Shown here piece after piece: positions 1 through 5,196 of a DNA stretch of 5,200 nucleotides. The translations under genes were made by a program, and so were the position numbers. The notes beneath the pieces are model-generated. The model was not told where the DNA came from. It worked only from the letters and a program-made list of their open reading frames with translations, and did not search any database. The stretch spans positions 1 to 5,200 of the forward strand of contig JAITHQ010000255.1 of NCBI GenBank assembly GCA_031279925.1. Reading direction: 5' to 3'. Every line of letters starts with the position of its first letter. The first letter of the stretch is position 1. The DNA comes from Treponema sp. GTDB lineage: Bacteria; Spirochaetota; Spirochaetia; Treponematales; Breznakiellaceae.

Positions 1-64
1 ATAACTGTAAGGTCAAAGCATTGCAGATATAATATCCAGACAGTGGCAGCTATCTATACAGCTC

Positions 65-160
65 TCAATTCCCTTCCCCCGCTTGTCTCATCCGCTTTTC
101 TTCACTAGATTCCAGTACCAATCTTTCCCTCCAATTTATATCATAGCAATCTGGCGCCAT
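65..160 (-). other. Possible 31-codon small ORF or truncated gene start downstream of csrA
   Basis: An ATG at 160 opens 31 codons ending in TGA at 65. AGGGGAG lies about 6 nt upstream, which is good spacing. The peptide is hydrophilic and charged, beginning MAPDCYDINWRERLV, with no membrane segment. I do not recognise it with confidence. The DINWRERL...EEKR pattern faintly recalls the first residues of some SAM-dependent methyltransferases, so it could be the remnant of a truncated gene, but no methyltransferase motif follows in any frame to base 1. The purine-rich surroundings produce SD-like sequences by chance, which weakens the case for a real gene. Confidence 0.2.
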
Positions 161-166
161 TTTTCG

Positions 167-204
167 CTCCCCTCTTTTCTATCTCCCCTCTCTCTTTTCT
201 CCCT
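167..204. repeat. Purine/pyrimidine tract with imperfect tandem repeat after csrA
   Basis: The plus strand is pure pyrimidine from 167 to 204 except for A181. It consists of CTCCCCTCTTTTCT (167-180) and a second copy at 183-200 that differs by an extra TCTC after the first eight bases. The extra unit looks like replication slippage. On the minus strand it reads as purines with several GGGAG or GGGGAG motifs, which resemble ribosome sites. Confidence 0.65.
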
Positions 205-231
205 AAAACGCTGACACCGTTGCGTAACAGT
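205..231 (-). terminator. Weak terminator-like hairpin after csrA
   Basis: In the transcript ACTGTT (231-226) can pair with AACGGT (221-216), giving 6 pairs including one G-U and a 4-nt ACGC loop. A run of four T lies 7 nt beyond the stem (208-205). The hairpin begins 2 nt after the csrA stop codon. The stem is weak and the T run short and displaced, so efficient termination here is doubtful. It is the best candidate at this end of the operon. Confidence 0.25.
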
Positions 232-233
232 CT

Positions 234-470
234 TTACAGGGCTTCCCTGCTTGCGCCTCCAAAATCCACCTGGGGCAGCGCCGGCCCGGATTCCACCGCA
301 ACCATGTTCTCGGCTTTAATTGCGTCAAACACTTCCTGCCTGAACACCTTAACTTTTTTGGGCGCTTCCACGCCTATCCGTACCTGATCGCCCCGTATCT
401 CAATAATCGAAAGAGAAATATCTTCCCCTATCATGATCTTTTCGTTGACTTTCCTGGATAGTATGAGCAT
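234..470 (-). CDS. csrA: Carbon storage / translational regulator CsrA
   Basis: CsrA is a dimeric RNA-binding protein that recognises GGA in hairpin loops or ribosome sites and usually represses translation; in bacteria with FliW its main flagellar target is the flagellin leader. The 78-residue protein starts [15 protein letters not shown], with the RNA-contacting residues L4 and R6. The second RNA-binding patch is VKVFRQEV (40-47) with the conserved R44. Phe replaces the common His at 43, a variant I also recall from spirochaetal CsrA. The tail after about residue 55 is longer than in the 61-residue enteric protein, which fits FliW-controlled CsrA proteins that carry a C-terminal extension. 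The SD GAGGAG lies inside the end of fliW, 6 nt before the ATG. It contains GGA, so self-repression is possible but not shown. It is the last clear gene of the operon. Confidence 0.96.
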   Translation of the reverse strand: MLILSRKVNEKIMIGEDISLSIIEIRGDQVRIGVEAPKKVKVFRQEVFDAIKAENMVAVESGPALPQVDFGGASREAL

Positions 471-913
471 TATGAGCTCCTCGCGCTGGCCAGTTCAGCG
501 ATAATGTCGTGTTTGGTTTTCCAGCGGGTGTCGGAAAGAATCGCCTGTTTGCCCCGCTTTGTATCGCGGTTGATAACCACCGGCCCCTGTAGGTTGGCGG
601 TCATGGGGCTGCCGTCTGACGGAATCGTGACAATCGAAAAAATCAGGGCTTCTTCCGGCGAATGGATGCCGATTTCGGCCAGTTCCTCGTTACTGATGTT
701 TACCTCATAATCAGGACGAAACAGAAAAGGGTTTATCAGCACAAAGGCCACTTGCTCTACATCAAGCGACTGCAGCCAGTAAAACGGCTGCCGTTCAGCG
801 TCCAGCAGCACATATTCCTTGAAAGCCTCAAAGCCGAACAGTCCTTCGGGAAAAGCAAGCCTTTGCCGTTCATCCACATCAATAAGGCCATAAGCCTTTG
901 TCGCAACCTTCAC
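470..913 (-). CDS. fliW: Flagellar assembly factor FliW (CsrA antagonist)
   Basis: FliW is a small cytoplasmic protein that binds CsrA and blocks its repression of flagellin mRNA; flagellin competes for FliW, which ties flagellin synthesis to secretion. The chosen start is GTG at 913, giving 147 residues, close to the usual length of about 150. AGGAG lies 6 nt upstream, and the product begins (M)KVATKAYG as FliW proteins typically do. Family motifs are present: FPEGLFGFE (21-29), PFYWLQS (43-49), [10 protein letters not shown] (61-70), [11 protein letters not shown] (105-115) and GKQAIL (121-126). The reading frame stays open to an upstream ATG at 1003, which would add 30 residues that look like a hydrophobic leader. 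That extension lacks family similarity and a ribosome site, so I rejected it. The stop codon overlaps the csrA start by one base (TAATG), indicating coupled translation. The 220 bp separating it from flgL contain a GC-rich hairpin cluster. Confidence 0.94.
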   Translation of the reverse strand: MKVATKAYGLIDVDERQRLAFPEGLFGFEAFKEYVLLDAERQPFYWLQSLDVEQVAFVLINPFLFRPDYEVNISNEELAEIGIHSPEEALIFSIVTIPSDGSPMTANLQGPVVINRDTKRGKQAILSDTRWKTKHDIIAELASARSS

Positions 914-919
914 AATCAA

Positions 920-924
920 CTCCT
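920..924 (-). promoter_or_regulatory. Ribosome binding site that fixes the fliW GTG start
   Basis: AGGAG lies 6 nt (TTGATT) before the GTG at 913 on the minus strand. No comparable site precedes the in-frame ATG codons further upstream, so this site decides the start in favour of GTG. Confidence 0.8.
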
Positions 925-1010
925 GTTTGTGGGAATGGGGGGCAGGGGGAATAGCGGCCAAAAATTGGAGCATGAGGAACATAAGAATACCGGTAGAAGC
1001 CAAAGCAAGA

Positions 1011-1111
1011 AGGGGGAAGCCTCCCCCTCGCTCCAGCCCGTAGGGCTTCCGCTACCCCCTCTGCGGGGCTCTGCCCCGCAACGCCCCGCTGGGGGGGACA
1101 CGCCCCCCCAG
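1011..1111. repeat. GC-rich cluster of perfect hairpins between flgL and fliW (REP/MITE-like cassette)
   Basis: Four perfect inverted repeats are packed into about 100 bp. AGGGGGA/TCCCCCT (1011-1028) has 7 bp and a 4-nt loop. AGCCC/GGGCT (1035-1047) has 5 bp and a 3-nt loop. TGCGGGGC/GCCCCGCA (1062-1080) has 8 bp and a 3-nt loop. CTGGGGGGG/CCCCCCCAG (1089-1111) has 9 bp and a 5-nt loop. GCCCCGC also recurs at 1073-1079 and 1083-1089, so alternative pairings are possible. The block is far more GC-rich than the flanking DNA. Its look is that of non-coding dispersed repeats found in intergenic regions, but copy number cannot be judged from one window. In the transcript the last hairpin is followed by TCTTGCTTT, a weak terminator tail, so partial termination ahead of fliW is possible. 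Confidence 0.75.
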
Positions 1112-1133
1112 ACCCCCATAGAGTACTAACAAC

Positions 1134-2396
1134 CTACCTTAAAAAGTCCAGCAATGTCATGGGCAGAATTTTTGCCGCTGTCTGCAGGCTTGCCTTGTGG
1201 GCAAAATCCATCATTTTAAGATCGGTTGCGGCGCTGGCCATATTAACCGAGGATTCCCGCGCCAGGCTGGAGGCCACATCAGGAATTTCCTGGTTAAGCC
1301 GCTGCCAGACTGTCTCTACCCGTTCCTGACGGCTGCCTACCTCGGCAATGCGGGAACTCAGGTTGCCAATGGCCAGATCCATGCCTGCAATGCCCTGGCT
1401 GCCAATAAAATCCTGGTCGCCCCTGAACATGGCGTCTCGCAGGCGGGTAATCATGTCAAACATGGAACCGCCGGCCACCCGCGCCGAATTGCTCCAGTTG
1501 GGGGCGTTGTTCTCCATATTGCCCTGAATGATTCCCAGATCGCGTAACACAGCGGCGCGCGGCTCAGGGCCTGTAGCGCTGTCCTCGGCGCGGATAAGGT
1601 GGGGAAGAGTGCCTTCCAGGACAAGGCCCCGGGATTCCGGATCGATATAGGCTTTTACCGGCGCGGGGGAATCGTTTATTTTTGCCACGATTGACGGCAG
1701 CGTATCGCCGGGGTTAACCGTTATCTCTACGCCGTCAATAAAAAATGAGCCGTTTGCGTTTACCCGGTAATCGGTAGCGTCAACGCTGGAAAAAACCTGC
1801 ATCTTCTCTGCCCAGAATACTTCACCGCCGCCAATGTCAAGGTCAGCATAGGTATGATCGCTGATCTCGGTGCTTCTCGATGCCCCCGCCCCCCGGTATT
1901 CCACCCGCACAACCATACTCTCGCCGCCGCCCGCAACCGTGCCTTCTACAATGCGAAACGGTTCGGTAAAAGCCTTGTCGCCGGAAAAAAGCTGCTTGCC
2001 GTCAGGCCCCACTGAATTGGAAAGGGCGGCCAGTTCCTTTACCAGCTCGTTTATCTCAACGCCCATCAGTTTTAAATCATCGGCAGTGTACGTGCCGTTT
2101 GCGCCGGCCACAGCCAGTTCCCGTACCCGCTGCAAAACATTGTTGGCTTCGTTCATATAGTTATACGCAACATTGTAATGGTCTTTGGCATAGAGGGTAT
2201 TTTTTTCGAAGCGCGCAAGCCGGGCAAGGTAAGACTCGTAGCGCACCGCATGGGAAGCGGCAAGGGGATCATCCCGCAGTTCGTGGATTCGATTCTCGGA
2301 CGCTATCTGCGACTGGATTTTGGAAAGCCCCTCTTCGTGGCGGCGCAGGTAATACTGCACATCGGTATTGGGCATGTTAGTCGATATTCTTCTCAT
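1134..2396 (-). CDS. flgL: Flagellar hook-associated protein 3 (FlgL, HAP3)
   Basis: FlgL is the second hook-filament junction protein and contacts the first flagellin subunits. The 420-residue protein is about 100 residues longer than the enteric FlgL. The N-terminal flagellin-like helix begins RRISTNM and includes DDPLAAS at 42-48, matching the family DDPxxA motif. RELAVAGANGTYTADD follows at 92-107 and LFSGDKAFTEPF at 136-147. The middle (about 210-265) carries a segment resembling the flagellin IN repeat, including DTLPSIVAKIN (231-241). The C-terminal D0 helices include VGSRQERVE (353-361) and ASAATDLKMM (387-396), as in flagellin-fold proteins. There is no cleavable signal, as expected for a type III export substrate. 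The ATG has GGAG 5 nt upstream. A perfect hairpin sits between flgK and this start. The gene is complete, ending in TAG. The call is secure. Confidence 0.96.
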   Translation of the reverse strand: MRRISTNMPNTDVQYYLRRHEEGLSKIQSQIASENRIHELRDDPLAASHAVRYESYLARLARFEKNTLYAKDHYNVAYNYMNEANNVLQRVRELAVAGANGTYTADDLKLMGVEINELVKELAALSNSVGPDGKQLFSGDKAFTEPFRIVEGTVAGGGESMVVRVEYRGAGASRSTEISDHTYADLDIGGGEVFWAEKMQVFSSVDATDYRVNANGSFFIDGVEITVNPGDTLPSIVAKINDSPAPVKAYIDPESRGLVLEGTLPHLIRAEDSATGPEPRAAVLRDLGIIQGNMENNAPNWSNSARVAGGSMFDMITRLRDAMFRGDQDFIGSQGIAGMDLAIGNLSSRIAEVGSRQERVETVWQRLNQEIPDVASSLARESSVNMASAATDLKMMDFAHKASLQTAAKILPMTLLDFLR

Positions 2397-2416
2397 TTCT
2401 TCTCCACCTCTATATA

Positions 2417-2436
2417 AAGCGGCGGTATCGCCGCTT
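2417..2436 (-). repeat. Perfect intercistronic stem-loop between flgK and flgL
   Basis: The arms AAGCGGCG and CGCCGCTT form a perfect 8-bp stem with a 4-nt loop (ATAC in the transcript) in the 50-bp gap. On the transcript it is followed by TTATATAG, not a run of U, so it is a poor intrinsic terminator. It begins 10 nt after the flgK stop codon and ends shortly before the flgL SD. It could limit 3' decay of flgK mRNA, cause partial attenuation, or affect flgL initiation; the sequence does not decide between these. Confidence 0.7.
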
Positions 2437-2446
2437 ATGTTTTACT

Positions 2447-4336
2447 TTATACTCCCATCCGGTTGATAAGCGTATCCAGCATGGAATTGACCGTGGTAAT
2501 AAAACGCGCCGCAGCATTGTAACCATGCTGATAGCGGATCATGTTTGCCAGTTCCTCATCGATATTGACGCCGGAAATTGACTGCCGCATATCATGCAGC
2601 TGTTTCATGATCAGGTTTTCGGTTTCCAGTGCCCTGCCGCTCTGTTCACCCAAAAGGCCGATACGGCCTGCGGCATCGGCAAAGTAATCGTCAAAGGTTG
2701 AAAGCCGCCCCACCATAACCGAAGTGTTCCGTATGGCGGCAATTGCCGCAGCAGCGTCGCCATTGCCGGGGTTGGCGGCCCTGCCGTTGTCGCCAAAGCC
2801 TGACGCCACCGAGTGGGGGTCTTTTACCATAGCGGGGTTTACCTCGATCCAGCCGGATGGGTGGGCAATGGGGGCAAGGGCATAATCCTCCGCGCCGCCG
2901 CGCAGGCTGGTAACGGCATCGGCCCGCGCCCAGTCATAGGCCCCTTCCGGCCCGGAAGCGCTCAAAAGGCCGGCGTATCCGGCAAGGAAATGCCCGGAAT
3001 CCTCAACATGACGTATAACAAAATCGGGGTTCTCCCGCACGCTGTTTAATGGTTCCGCCGGGGTTCCTTTAAGGGAAAGCCTGCCATCGCGGTTCAGCCG
3101 GGCCGTTACCTCGGCCCCGGAATTGTTGATTCTGGTAACAATATCGTTAACCGTATCGGTCGAGAAATACGGAACCCGCACTTCGCCGCCGGCGCCGGAA
3201 AGGGTAATTGCCCCTTCAAAGCCCGGCTGGGCCTGCCCCTCCAGGGCATTCTGCCCGTTTATCCGGTAGACGTAGCTGGAATCAAAAGCGCCGTCTCCGT
3301 CACGGTCATAGTTGCCGTTCACATTGGTAACAAAGGGATATTCGGAAAAGAAATTATTGCCGGTACTTCCGTTAAGGCCGTAGCCTTCCCGGTGGACCTC
3401 ATTTACCAGGTCAACAAAATTCATCGTCATATTATCAAGAGTCTGGATTTCCTGCTCTATAGTTTCATCGCGCATCTCAAGCAGCGCCCCCAGGCTTCCC
3501 TTTTCAAAACGAATCTCCTGCTTGGTGTCCTGCCAAAAGATATGAGCGTAGCCTTCGGTATCTATTCCTTTTTGCAGATCGAACTGACGCCCTATCTGCC
3601 CCTGCACCAAAACAAGCCCCGAAGTATGCACCATAAATTCATCCGGATCACGGTTGTCAATACTTACATCGATTATCGATGAGAGTTTGTCCACCAGTAA
3701 ATCACGGCGATCCATAAGATCGTTGGGATTATCCCCCTGGGCCTTAATCCGCTGGATGTCGCCGTTCAGGGCGGCAATCTGCCGGGAAAGTTCGTTTACC
3801 CGGCCAACGGTAAGCTGTATATCTTCGTCAACCTGTACCTGTAGGCTTTTAAGGCCATTGTAGCGGTTGTGGATACCATCGATAAGGGTTTTTCCCCGTT
3901 CAATAACGGCGGTGCGGGGAGCGGTATCCGCAGGGAACATGGAAAGTTCCTGCCAGGAGTCCCAAAAAGCGTCCATTTTGCTTCGCACTGAACTCTGTCC
4001 CGGCTCCAGGTAGAGGTTGTCCATCATGCGGATATAGGGATCGCGGGCGCCCCAGTAGCCTTCGTTGGAAGCCTGGGCCACAATCCGCTTATCAAGCAGT
4101 TGATCCCGCAGCCGTTCAATGCGTTCAATTACCACGCCCTGCCCTATCTGTCCCGGCGTTTCCTCGCGGTTAAGGCCGGGCAGGTAAATCGGCTCAAAAG
4201 CCGACATTTCAACCCTTTGCCGTGAATAACCTTCGGTGGATGCGTTATCCAGGTTGTGCCCGGTTGTATATAATGCCTGCTGGTGGGCCTGGACCCCCCG
4301 TTTCCCGATTTCGATTCCCATAAAGGTTGACGTCAT
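2447..4336 (-). CDS. flgK: Flagellar hook-associated protein 1 (FlgK, HAP1)
   Basis: FlgK is exported and joins the rod-like hook to the filament, next to FlgL. The 629-residue product is longer than the enteric form (about 547). The N-terminal D0 domain holds the rod/hook signature at residues 28-41 (N-L-D-N-A-S-T-E-G-Y-S-R-Q-R). A helical domain with coiled-coil character covers about 95-320, including the typical NDLMDRRDLLVDKLS at 205-219. A variable insert follows, with a DxDxDGxxD loop at 344-352 and a flagellin-IN-like segment at about 385-425. The C-terminal D0 helix runs from about 585 and includes VNIDEELANMIRYQHGYNAAAR (590-611, split here as a 22-residue motif centred on EE and YQ). 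The start is supported by AAAGGAG about 6 nt upstream of the ATG. The gap from flgN is 30 bp and flgL follows after 50 bp, which indicates one operon. The call is secure. The larger middle domain is typical of spirochaetes as far as I know, but I did not align it. Confidence 0.97.
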   Translation of the reverse strand: MTSTFMGIEIGKRGVQAHQQALYTTGHNLDNASTEGYSRQRVEMSAFEPIYLPGLNREETPGQIGQGVVIERIERLRDQLLDKRIVAQASNEGYWGARDPYIRMMDNLYLEPGQSSVRSKMDAFWDSWQELSMFPADTAPRTAVIERGKTLIDGIHNRYNGLKSLQVQVDEDIQLTVGRVNELSRQIAALNGDIQRIKAQGDNPNDLMDRRDLLVDKLSSIIDVSIDNRDPDEFMVHTSGLVLVQGQIGRQFDLQKGIDTEGYAHIFWQDTKQEIRFEKGSLGALLEMRDETIEQEIQTLDNMTMNFVDLVNEVHREGYGLNGSTGNNFFSEYPFVTNVNGNYDRDGDGAFDSSYVYRINGQNALEGQAQPGFEGAITLSGAGGEVRVPYFSTDTVNDIVTRINNSGAEVTARLNRDGRLSLKGTPAEPLNSVRENPDFVIRHVEDSGHFLAGYAGLLSASGPEGAYDWARADAVTSLRGGAEDYALAPIAHPSGWIEVNPAMVKDPHSVASGFGDNGRAANPGNGDAAAAIAAIRNTSVMVGRLSTFDDYFADAAGRIGLLGEQSGRALETENLIMKQLHDMRQSISGVNIDEELANMIRYQHGYNAAARFITTVNSMLDTLINRMGV

Positions 4337-4366
4337 TTTTATCTCCTTTTACCGGCCATTACCGGA

Positions 4367-4873
4367 TTACATTCGTTGATTCAACACCATACTTCGCATA
4401 TCATGGGAAACGGCGGTTCCCCTTGGGGTATAAAGCTGCCCCCGGCGGTCGGGAAATGCAAGCGCGAAAAAACCCGCCATAGTTGCCCTTGCCTCGCTGA
4501 TGTAGGCCATAAGCGTATCATTGGCCATACGGAGTTTAAGGCTTTCAAGTTTCAGACTGCGGTAAATAGCGGTAAGCTCGCTACGTTGTTCCGCCGGCAG
4601 CCGGGAAACCAGGGCGTAAAAGCAGCCCTTATCGCCGTCAGGTTCCATCGCGGCGGCTGCACCGCCCCGTAATTCAGCAAAAAGCGATTCCCGTTCCTGC
4701 TCCAGGGCCGCCAATTCCTGCCCCAGAGCGTTCATGGCGCTGAAATGGCCTTCAAAATCGGCCCATTCCCGTTTTTCCACCGCATTCCGTATCAAACCCT
4801 GCAACACGGCGGCCCGCTGCACCAGCTCGCTTTCCTGCATCAATATTGTTTTACATTGCTCAAAAATCATCAT
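4367..4873 (-). CDS. flgN: FlgN-like flagellar export chaperone for FlgK/FlgL
   Basis: A 168-residue, mostly alpha-helical, charged protein without signal peptide or membrane segment. Residues about 10-75 form a long amphipathic helix rich in Glu, Gln and Ala, and residues about 93-135 form a second helical block (EQRSELTAIYRSLKLESLKL). The tail holds LYTPRG near 146-151 followed by a short helix, which fits the FlgN family, whose C-terminal helix holds the export substrates. FlgN proteins are cytoplasmic chaperones that deliver FlgK and FlgL to the flagellar type III export gate, and flgK and flgL follow directly. Family sequence conservation is low, so the call rests on size, helical character and position (flgN precedes flgK in B. 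subtilis). Two ATG codons stand in tandem at 4873 and 4870. The SD-like GAGGGA lies 4 nt before the first when counted from its AGG core and 7 nt before the second, so the second may be the real start (167 aa). Confidence 0.75.
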   Translation of the reverse strand: MMIFEQCKTILMQESELVQRAAVLQGLIRNAVEKREWADFEGHFSAMNALGQELAALEQERESLFAELRGGAAAAMEPDGDKGCFYALVSRLPAEQRSELTAIYRSLKLESLKLRMANDTLMAYISEARATMAGFFALAFPDRRGQLYTPRGTAVSHDMRSMVLNQRM

Positions 4874-4888
4874 GGTCCCTCAATTCAA

Positions 4889-4915
4889 GTATCGGCGTAG
4901 AAAAATAAAGGTTGA
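4889..4915 (-). promoter_or_regulatory. Sigma-28 (FliA)-type promoter of the flgN-flgK-flgL-fliW-csrA operon
   Basis: On the minus strand TCAA (4915-4912) is followed by a 15-nt spacer and GCCGATAC (4896-4889). The known sigma-28 consensus is TAAA-N15-GCCGATAA, so the match is 3 of 4 and 7 of 8 with exact spacing. A perfect palindrome AAAATATTTT (4919-4928) lies directly upstream, where an UP element would sit. The expected transcript start, about 6 nt after the -10, would be near 4883, leaving a leader of only about 10-13 nt that still contains the SD. Late flagellar genes of this type are commonly sigma-28 dependent. The site is a sequence match only. Confidence 0.6.
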
Positions 4916-4947
4916 GAGAAAATATTTTGTGCGCTGCCTCGAATCCG

Positions 4948-4987
4948 TCCCCCTTTCCTCTCTCCTTTCCTTCCTCTTTCCTCTCCC
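4948..4987. repeat. Uninterrupted 40-bp polypurine/polypyrimidine tract upstream of the operon
   Basis: All 40 plus-strand bases are C or T; the minus strand is all A or G and contains seven GGA triplets. Parts are close to mirror-symmetric. The tract lies about 33 bp upstream of the sigma-28-like -35 element, so it is not in the transcript from that promoter. It has no coding potential of its own that I would accept. Possible roles are an unusual DNA structure or an element for an upstream promoter. Confidence 0.75.
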
Positions 4988-5045
4988 GAACAGAGGCTCC
5001 CTTGCAACGAGGCCCAGCCTGCGGCGTAAACGGGCAAGCCTTCAG

Positions 5046-5073
5046 TTGGAATTAAACATCTTTATCGTAAAAT
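5046..5073 (+). promoter_or_regulatory. Candidate sigma-70 promoter of the divergent gene (distal)
   Basis: TTGGAA (5046-5051), a 16-nt spacer and TAAAAT (5068-5073) match the consensus at 4 of 6 and 5 of 6. Transcription would begin near 5080 and give a leader of about 120 nt before the gene starting beyond the window. The local AT-richness makes chance matches likely. Confidence 0.4.
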
Positions 5074-5129
5074 AATGATAAGAGCGCTTAAAATATGGCA
5101 AAAAAAGCTGTAAATAGAAAAGGGCTGCC

Positions 5130-5158
5130 TTGACAATGTTTGGTTCCATGGTTAGTTT
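5130..5158 (+). promoter_or_regulatory. Candidate sigma-70 promoter of the divergent gene (proximal)
   Basis: A perfect TTGACA (5130-5135) is followed after 17 nt by TAGTTT (5153-5158), which keeps the most conserved -10 positions (T, A and final T) but matches only 3 of 6. Transcription would begin near 5165, about 25 nt before the AAGGAG ribosome site, a usual leader length. Confidence 0.45.
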
Positions 5159-5190
5159 TTACATATCTGGGTTTACCCCAAAAAAACGAG

Positions 5191-5196
5191 AAGGAG
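5191..5196 (+). promoter_or_regulatory. Ribosome binding site of a plus-strand gene starting just beyond the window
   Basis: AAGGAG within ACGAGAAGGAGTTTT is a near-perfect Shine-Dalgarno sequence at the very end of the window. No start codon follows before 5200, so the coding region should begin within a few bases outside. The gene would be divergent from the flagellar operon. Its identity cannot be read from here. Confidence 0.65.

Noticed and set aside
26..36. GATATAATATC palindrome containing a perfect plus-strand TATAAT
   Set aside because: The -35 position holds only CTGTAA, and no plus-strand gene follows within the left end; AT-rich chance match is more likely.
916..1119. Minus-strand ORF of 67 codons beginning MGVWGGVSPPAGRC
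   Set aside because: It is largely a translation of the GC-rich hairpin cluster, is rich in Gly, Pro and Ser, has no ribosome site and runs over the fliW SD and start.
662..1129. Plus-strand ORF of 155 codons antisense to fliW and the hairpin cluster
   Set aside because: It overlaps the well-supported fliW on the other strand, ends in repeat-derived low-complexity sequence and shows no recognisable motif or ribosome site.
4328..4335. TGACGTCA palindrome over the flgK start
   Set aside because: It lies within the first codons of flgK, and an 8-bp palindrome of this kind is easily produced by chance; no second copy was seen near the promoter.
4734..5075. Plus-strand ORF of 113 codons crossing flgN and its promoter region
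   Set aside because: It is antisense to flgN, and its second half translates the pyrimidine tract into Ser/Leu/Pro-rich sequence; no ribosome site or family resemblance was seen.
5095..5133. Plus-strand 12-codon ORF MAKKAVNRKGLP as a possible leader peptide
   Set aside because: No Shine-Dalgarno sequence precedes it, there is no run of one regulatory amino acid, and no attenuator hairpin follows.
5168..5180. TGGG/CCCA hairpin followed by A run near the right end, as a terminator
   Set aside because: On the plus strand it is followed by A, not T, and on the minus strand the T run comes before the stem, so it is not an intrinsic terminator in either direction.
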